Positions 7,201 through 10,532 of a stretch of DNA of 10,532 bases are shown here, one piece after another; the first letter of the stretch is position 1; every line of letters begins with the position of its first letter. A program made the position numbers and the translations under genes. The DNA comes from DAINBT01 sp036732785 (GTDB taxonomy: Bacteria; Planctomycetota; Phycisphaerae; Sedimentisphaerales; SM23-30). The stretch spans positions 1 through 10,532 of the forward strand of contig CAZICK010000114.1 of NCBI GenBank assembly GCA_964537505.1, written 5' to 3'. Under the pieces are notes generated by a model, which was not told the origin of the DNA, searched no databases, and was given only the letters and a program-made list of their open reading frames with translations.

Positions 7201-7439
7201 TTGTGCGTCATATCCAGCAGAGACGTAAAGACATCGGCCTGGAAATCCAGGACTACATAACCATAAGTTATCACAGCGATGATGAAACACTCAATGGGGC
7301 TATAGTCGAGCACCGTGATTATATCTGTAGCGAAACGTTATGTGAACAGTTGAGCTGGTCAGCACCAGGGTCGCAGGGAGGCAGTGAAATAAAAATCGGC
7401 GGCATCGTCCTGAACGTAGAGATAAAGAAAATCAGCTAA
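4278..7439 (+). CDS. ileS: Isoleucyl-tRNA synthetase (class I, long C-terminal type)
   Basis: This cytoplasmic enzyme of 1,053 residues joins isoleucine to tRNA-Ile using ATP. The Rossmann core is split by a CP1 editing domain containing WTTTPWTL at 223-230, which removes misacylated valine. HDYPHCWRCGTPL (from 392) and NPWLDAG are typical IleRS blocks. Cysteine pairs C467/C469 and C509/C512 may bind zinc. The anticodon-binding helical domain spans about 680-830. The tail with NHKTLGPKFGKDIK is that of the long, eukaryote-like IleRS group (IleS2 type), often tolerant of mupirocin. Both ATP signatures are unusual: the HIGH region reads PMGVHHAWG (53-61), and KMSKS reads EMHKS (599-603), keeping only the second lysine and the serine. 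The gene leads a codirectional cluster; the next gene begins about 35 bases after its stop. IleRS is much more likely than the related valyl or leucyl enzymes, given the overall length and C-terminal blocks. Confidence 0.92.
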   Translation: MFEQVDSTCRHTELEHRILKWWEQTDAFNKLRKKNAGNKPWSFLDGPITANNPMGVHHAWGRTLKDCYQRYHAMLGHDQRWQNGFDCQGLWVEVEVEKEMGFETKIDIVRSGLEDFANRCKQRVCKYSKIQTEQSIRLGYWMDWDNSYYTISDENNYTIWSFLKKCSHRGLIYKGLDAMPWCPRCETGISEQERREGYKNIEDVAVFVRFPLKGRRNEYLLVWTTTPWTLSANVAAAVNPELTYVRACQDGEIYYLAESLVSVMKEKGPYTIEETLPGKKMIGWEYDGPFDELEAVKRTFAEAGYTHRVIGWEDVCASEGVGIVHIAPGCGKEDFDLSKGEELPILMPIDESGVYVDGYGFLTGKSAGAVADEVIVNLREKGIYYKKENYRHDYPHCWRCGTPLLFRTVNEWYIDMSWRKEIMDVVDEIRWIPEWGRDQELNWLENMHDWMISKKRFWGLALPIFECECGWFDVIGSRQELKERTVEGWEMFEGNSPHRPWIDAIRIKCDKCGKLVKRIDDVGNPWLDAGIVPYSTVKYGSDRDYWNKWIPADLVLECFPGQFRNWFYALLAMSTMMEGKSPFKTLLGHALVRDEQGNEMHKSTGNAVWFDDAAEKMGVDVMRWIFCGHNPTNNLSFGYHIGDQVRRRVFSTWWNVYSFFVNYARLDGFDPHRRAVPYDQLQEIDRWLLSKLQVLVKVANESLVNYNVAAMVQYADDFIERLSNWYIRRNRRRYWRPKNDSDADKLGAYQTLYRVMVDLCKILAPVTPFITEEIYQNLVRSYDQNAPESVHHCDYPQFDEALYTEGLAEDMDLVSDIVSCALSLREASQIRVRQPLSRLIVEPTDDRTRDVLCRFEAHILDELNIKKLEICDISKYERYEAKPNHKTLGPKFGKDIKVIAALLAEGSVLDIANDVKANRDIILKGEKVWRLQPEDVIIEKLEVENMRFATGPSFSLALDTEITAELLREGLARDVVRHIQQRRKDIGLEIQDYITISYHSDDETLNGAIVEHRDYICSETLCEQLSWSAPGSQGGSEIKIGGIVLNVEIKKIS

Positions 7440-7473
7440 TTGTGAACCGGCGGCGGCGTTGCCTTGGGTAGAA

Positions 7474-7965
7474 ATGATCCCAATGACCGCAAAGAATCAA
7501 CGGCTAACCATGGAACCGAATAGAAAACATCAACGCTACCAGCGAATTCGGGAGCAACTCCTGGAGTTGCTGACCGTTACGGAGGATCGCACCGCCCGTA
7601 TGGCAAGCATCGTCGCTTTGCTGCATCATAAAATAGACTACTTTTCCTGGACCGGTTTCTACCGGCTGATTGATGGGAAGCTGTTGGTGGGGCCGTACCA
7701 GGGATTTTTGGCGTGTCAAAATCTAAAAAAGGACACCGGTGTATGCTGGGCCGCGGTCAACCGGAAAAAAACGATTGTTGTACCAGATGTAAATAAATTT
7801 CCCGGCCATATTCCCTGCGATGGTCGCAGTAAATCGGAGATCGTCGTGCCCTGTAATAACGAACAAGGCGATGTTTTTGCCGTATTAGACGTTGACAGCA
7901 GCGATTATAGTTCTTTCGATGACGTTGACGCTCGAGAATTGGAGAATATTGTCAAGTTGCTGTAG
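7474..7965 (+). CDS. msrC: Free methionine-(R)-sulfoxide reductase, GAF fold (fRMsr)
   Basis: This protein of about 163 residues matches the GAF-domain reductase that converts free methionine-R-sulfoxide to methionine with thioredoxin (E. coli YebR/MsrC). The family blocks are clear: FSWTGFY, LLVGPYQG, GVCW, FPGHIPCD and SEIVVP, ending with a VLDVDS strand. All three redox cysteines are present, at residues 81, 91 and 115, with spacings of 10 and 24 that equal Cys84/94/118 of E. coli. The start is uncertain: TTG 7459, ATG 7474, ATG 7483 and ATG 7510 are in frame and none has a good ribosome binding site. The C-terminus is somewhat shorter than in E. coli, ending soon after the last helix begins. 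The stop codon TAG shares its G with a possible GTG start of purN, which suggests cotranscription. A role in oxidative repair in the cytoplasm follows from the family. Confidence 0.88.
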   Translation: MIPMTAKNQRLTMEPNRKHQRYQRIREQLLELLTVTEDRTARMASIVALLHHKIDYFSWTGFYRLIDGKLLVGPYQGFLACQNLKKDTGVCWAAVNRKKTIVVPDVNKFPGHIPCDGRSKSEIVVPCNNEQGDVFAVLDVDSSDYSSFDDVDARELENIVKLL

Positions 7966-7994
7966 TGTTTTGTAAAGTATTGTCGAACAACAAA

Positions 7995-8639
7995 ATGACT
8001 GAAAAAGGCAAAAAACTGCGTTTGGGTATTCTGCTGTCCGGCGGCGGGCGGACGATGGTCAATATTGCCGAGCATATCGGCCAAGATAAGCTGGATGCCG
8101 AGATTGTTACCGTCATCAGCTCTGTCAGTACAGTGGGTGGGGTTGACCGTGCCCGGGAGCTAGGACTGGAGCCGCACATTGTGCGTAAAAAGGATTATCC
8201 GGATGTCGATGAGTTTAGTCGGCAGATAGTCGAGCTATTGGACCAGGCGTGTGTTGACCTGGTGCTCCAGTGTGGCTGGCTGTGCCTGTGGAAGATACCG
8301 GCTCACTACGAGAACCGTGTTATGAACATACACCCGGCCCTGCTGCCATCGTTCGGCGGACAGGGTATGTGGGGCAGTCATGTGCACAAAGCAGTGTTGG
8401 CCCGCGGCTGCAAGGTAAGTGGCTGTACGGTCCACTTTGTCACTAACAATTACGATACCGGGCCTATTATTGTTCAACGGACCTGTCCGGTACTCGAAGG
8501 CGACGGTGCTGAGTCGCTTGCCGAGCGGGTTTTTCAGCAGGAATGCCTGGCCTATCCCGAGGCGATCAGGCTATTTGCCCAAAAGCGTCTGTTTGTACGC
8601 GGCGGCGGGGTAGAAATTGCAGATATCAACGGTGGTTGA
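7995..8639 (+). CDS. purN: Phosphoribosylglycinamide formyltransferase (GART)
   Basis: This enzyme transfers a formyl group from 10-formyl-tetrahydrofolate to GAR in the third step of purine synthesis. From ATG 7995 it has 214 residues, normal for PurN. The first strand LRLGILLSGGGRTM is the phosphate-binding loop, more often SGNGSNL. The catalytic triad is present: N111 and H113 in NIHPALLP and D154 in YDTGPII (E. coli N106, H108, D144). The family block GCTVHFV precedes D154. A GTG start at 7965, overlapping the previous stop, would add ten residues (FCKVLSNNK); I prefer 7995 because the extra residues resemble no PurN N-terminus, although neither start has a clear ribosome binding site. 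The SFGGQGMWG loop replaces the common SFPG form and resembles planctomycete and Chloroflexi homologues. It lies in the ileS cluster, 94 bases before the next gene. Confidence 0.9.
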   Translation: MTEKGKKLRLGILLSGGGRTMVNIAEHIGQDKLDAEIVTVISSVSTVGGVDRARELGLEPHIVRKKDYPDVDEFSRQIVELLDQACVDLVLQCGWLCLWKIPAHYENRVMNIHPALLPSFGGQGMWGSHVHKAVLARGCKVSGCTVHFVTNNYDTGPIIVQRTCPVLEGDGAESLAERVFQQECLAYPEAIRLFAQKRLFVRGGGVEIADINGG

Positions 8640-8681
8640 GGCAAGATCGTCGCCTGCTCAGCGAAAAAAATAGTCTTGCCT
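8639..8681 (+). other. Inverted repeat at the end of purN
   Basis: AGGCAAGA (8639-8646) and TCTTGCCT (8674-8681) form a perfect 8-bp stem with a 27-base loop, beginning at the last base of the purN stop codon. No T-run follows, so it is not a typical intrinsic terminator. It might act as an RNA-stabilising or processing hairpin between purN and the next gene. Confidence 0.35.
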
Positions 8682-8721
8682 GGTCAAGAAATGTAATGTA
8701 CAAGTACTGGTTGTTTCTGAC

Positions 8722-8725
8722 AGGA
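8722..8725 (+). promoter_or_regulatory. Ribosome binding site of the 186-residue membrane protein
   Basis: AGGA sits eight bases before ATG 8734 in an A-rich context and is one of the better sites in this cluster. Confidence 0.6.
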
Positions 8726-8733
8726 ATAAAAAA

Positions 8734-9294
8734 ATGAGCCAACCCAACGATCCAAATCAAGATGTTACCCAGGAACCGCAGGTTCGTGGCAATCTGCCTA
8801 ATGTCGAGCGGTCGCGTATTACCAAAAACGCTGAAAGCTCAGCCCAAACCGCTCGTCGCGTCCGATTCAAACGAATGCTGGTGATTCCAGTTTTGTTTGT
8901 GCCGCTGTTTGTGCTGCTGGTGATTTTGGGGCACGACCTGCTGGCAAAAAACGAATATCTGAAAAACATGAACAAAATAAGCCAACAGATGAAGCAATTT
9001 CGTGATTCTAATAAAAGGCTGCCCAGCCAGGAAGAGTTTCTGAAATTTGCAATTGATTCCCGCAACGTGGACATCGCCAATCTCAGTTATGACAAATCTC
9101 TTATTCTCGAGGATTCGCCCGCCGATATGGTTTTGGCCTATACTCCGAAAAGTGAATTTGAGTTTTTGAAAGATGGTCACGCAGTACTATATCTTGACGG
9201 CTCCGTTATATGGGTCAGTCCTGAAACACTACAATCCCAACTCAAAAAACGTCAACAATTCTACAATTCCAGAATAATTTTCAAAGACTATTGA
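8734..9294 (+). CDS. Uncharacterised single-pass membrane protein
   Basis: I do not recognise a named family for this 186-residue protein. Residues 1-47 are polar and end in a basic stretch (RRVRFKR). Residues about 48-66 are a strongly hydrophobic transmembrane helix, which predicts a cytoplasmic N-terminus by the positive-inside rule. Residues 75-105 are probably helical (KISQQMKQFRDSNKRLPSQEEF), and such a segment after one membrane helix recalls pseudopilin or G-protein-like secretion proteins. Near the C-terminus, KDGHAVLYLDGSVIWVS (H149, D155-G156) resembles the end of planctomycete DUF1559 (H-X9-DG) proteins, where a strand-DG-strand hairpin is typical, though the H-to-DG distance is shorter here. 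The real Type III prepilin cleavage motif is absent. A good AGGA site supports the start. It lies 55 bases before the lipoprotein gene, and the two may act together at the envelope; this is only inferred from position. Confidence 0.8.
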   Translation: MSQPNDPNQDVTQEPQVRGNLPNVERSRITKNAESSAQTARRVRFKRMLVIPVLFVPLFVLLVILGHDLLAKNEYLKNMNKISQQMKQFRDSNKRLPSQEEFLKFAIDSRNVDIANLSYDKSLILEDSPADMVLAYTPKSEFEFLKDGHAVLYLDGSVIWVSPETLQSQLKKRQQFYNSRIIFKDY

Positions 9295-9349
9295 GGCTAT
9301 TGGAATTTTCGGTTGAACGAAAATTGGGTTAAGAAACTGCGAAAGTAAA

Positions 9350-10447
9350 GTGCTAATATATCAGCATACTTTGATGCGACTGTGTGCGATTGCCATGGTG
9401 GCGTCGGTTCTTTGCGGCTGTCAAGGCCGAGGCGGCCCGATCGCGCCGACTCAGACGCAACAAGAGCGTATGATGCAGAGGCTGGGCCGTCTTCCCACGG
9501 TAAAATCAACCGTTCCATGGGAGCTGCCGGAATTCATTAAGGATCGCACCGGCTGCCATCTCAAAATAGCCACCAACCACTATGAAATCTATACTACCTT
9601 GTCTGACCCACTGATTTTGCGGAAGGTGCCGGTGTTTTTGGAGACGGCTTTTCTCAGTTATGCTGATGTAATCGGCCGGACTATTGATGTTCCCAAGAAA
9701 TTGCAAGTGTATTTTTTTGAGACTCGAAGCCAGTGGGAGGATTTCACCCGCTACTGGACCGGTCCCCTGGCGGACGCTTATCTGAAGATCCAGTCAGGGG
9801 CTTATTACGCTAATGGCGCCTGCGTCACCTATAGCATCGCTCGCCAGGCAAATTTTTCCATCCTGGCACATGAAGGCTGGCATCAGTTCAGCGAAGAGCT
9901 GTTCAAATACCGCCTGCCCGCCTGGCTGGATGAGGGCCTGGCGACGAATTTCGAGGCCTATCAGGACAAAGACGGCCGAGTGGAATTCAGTCCCCGCTTC
10001 AACGGTTCACGTTTATTTGCTTTGCGACAGGCGATAGCCAATGGAACGATGTTTACTATTTCCGATCTGTTGGCGCTGGACGCCGGACAGGTGGTATCGC
10101 GCTCGGCACATAACGCGACAGATTCCCAGAGCGATCCCAAGGTTTCCGCTTATTACGCGCAGCTTTACGCTTTGGTTCGTTTTCTTTGCGAGGACAATTA
10201 CGGCCAGCGATTGTCAGACTTTCAAACCATGCTTAACGATGCCTACCTTGGTCGCTGGCCGATCGACCCCGATCTCCAGGCCGAAGCTGTCCAGCGTGAT
10301 CATAATCCCACCCGCCACTGGAACGCCATTGTCGGCCGGATCATTTTCGGTGAATACATTACGGCCACGCCCATCGAAATCGAGGGGCAATACGTAAACT
10401 TCTGCCAAAAAGTCCAGAGCAGCCTGCGCTTTAAGAAAATGCACTAA
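9350..10447 (+). CDS. Lipoprotein with HExxH zinc-peptidase signature (DUF1570-like)
   Basis: This protein has 365 residues from GTG 9350. The N-terminus carries MRLCAIAMVASVLCGC, a lipoprotein signal with lipobox LCGC and lipidated Cys24. ATG 9374 is an alternative start and would leave a short 15-residue signal; neither start has a strong ribosome binding site. The body contains a strand-rich region (NHYEIYTT, KLQVYFFETRSQWEDF), then HEGWH at 174-178 and LPAWLDEGLATNFE, where E195 lies 16 residues after the second histidine. This HExxH-x(n)-WLxEGLA arrangement is the gluzincin pattern seen in DUF1570 proteins, common in planctomycetes. By that pattern it should be an active envelope-attached metallopeptidase, but its substrate is unknown. 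It is unrelated in sequence to the M60 protein on the other strand. It is the last gene in the codirectional cluster within the window. Confidence 0.82.
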   Translation: MLIYQHTLMRLCAIAMVASVLCGCQGRGGPIAPTQTQQERMMQRLGRLPTVKSTVPWELPEFIKDRTGCHLKIATNHYEIYTTLSDPLILRKVPVFLETAFLSYADVIGRTIDVPKKLQVYFFETRSQWEDFTRYWTGPLADAYLKIQSGAYYANGACVTYSIARQANFSILAHEGWHQFSEELFKYRLPAWLDEGLATNFEAYQDKDGRVEFSPRFNGSRLFALRQAIANGTMFTISDLLALDAGQVVSRSAHNATDSQSDPKVSAYYAQLYALVRFLCEDNYGQRLSDFQTMLNDAYLGRWPIDPDLQAEAVQRDHNPTRHWNAIVGRIIFGEYITATPIEIEGQYVNFCQKVQSSLRFKKMH

Positions 10448-10532
10448 GGAGTGTATGGCCGGGGCGTTTTGCCCACATTTTATGGTTCCTCATAAGAATC
10501 TGTACAGAACACGAGGCTAAGAACTGCTGTAT
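10448..10532. other. Right-edge noncoding segment
   Basis: After the lipoprotein stop codon there are 85 bases without a supported gene. AAGGAG overlaps the stop codon, but the following ATG (10455) is only three bases away and opens a 21-codon frame ending at 10520. A weak GGGC/GCCC stem near 10462-10473 has no T-run close behind it, so no terminator is called. Confidence 0.4.

Noticed and set aside
8543..8737. 64-codon open frame overlapping the end of purN
   Set aside because: It overlaps purN in another frame and runs into the start of the next gene; no family resemblance.
10455..10520. 21-codon open frame after the lipoprotein gene
   Set aside because: AAGGAG is only three bases before the ATG, and the peptide is short and patternless.

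Overview
The window looks like a chromosomal piece of an environmental planctomycete, probably of the Phycisphaerae/Sedimentisphaerales type. This is an inference from protein style: fibronectin-III-like repeats beginning TPPTPNPATFA, a class I isoleucyl-tRNA synthetase with HKS in place of MSKS, a PurN with an SGGGRTM loop, and a DUF1570-like lipoprotein. Base composition is moderate and no plasmid, phage or transposase gene is visible.

Layout. Positions 1-3334 (minus strand) hold a very large secreted protein that runs off the left edge: signal peptide, M60/enhancin-type zinc metallopeptidase with HELSH, then fibronectin-III-like modules and a possible carbohydrate-binding module. Positions 3335-4277 form a 943-bp spacer between divergent genes. 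It carries no convincing gene but is rich in small repeats: an 8-8 inverted repeat in the M60 leader, an 8-bp tandem repeat, a GC-rich hairpin cluster with a 19-bp tandem duplication, and a perfect 16-bp palindrome in front of the synthetase gene.

Positions 4278-10447 (plus strand) hold five codirectional genes with short gaps, probably one transcription unit: isoleucyl-tRNA synthetase (ileS), a GAF-fold free methionine-(R)-sulfoxide reductase, phosphoribosylglycinamide formyltransferase (purN), a small single-pass membrane protein, and a lipoprotein with an HExxH zinc-peptidase signature. The first three are cytoplasmic housekeeping enzymes (translation, oxidative repair of free methionine, purine synthesis). 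The last two face the envelope. The final 85 bp hold no supported gene.

I see no clearly new multi-gene system. The points most worth checking are the non-canonical ATP-binding signatures of the synthetase, the structured repeat-rich spacer, and the uncharacterised membrane protein/lipoprotein pair.
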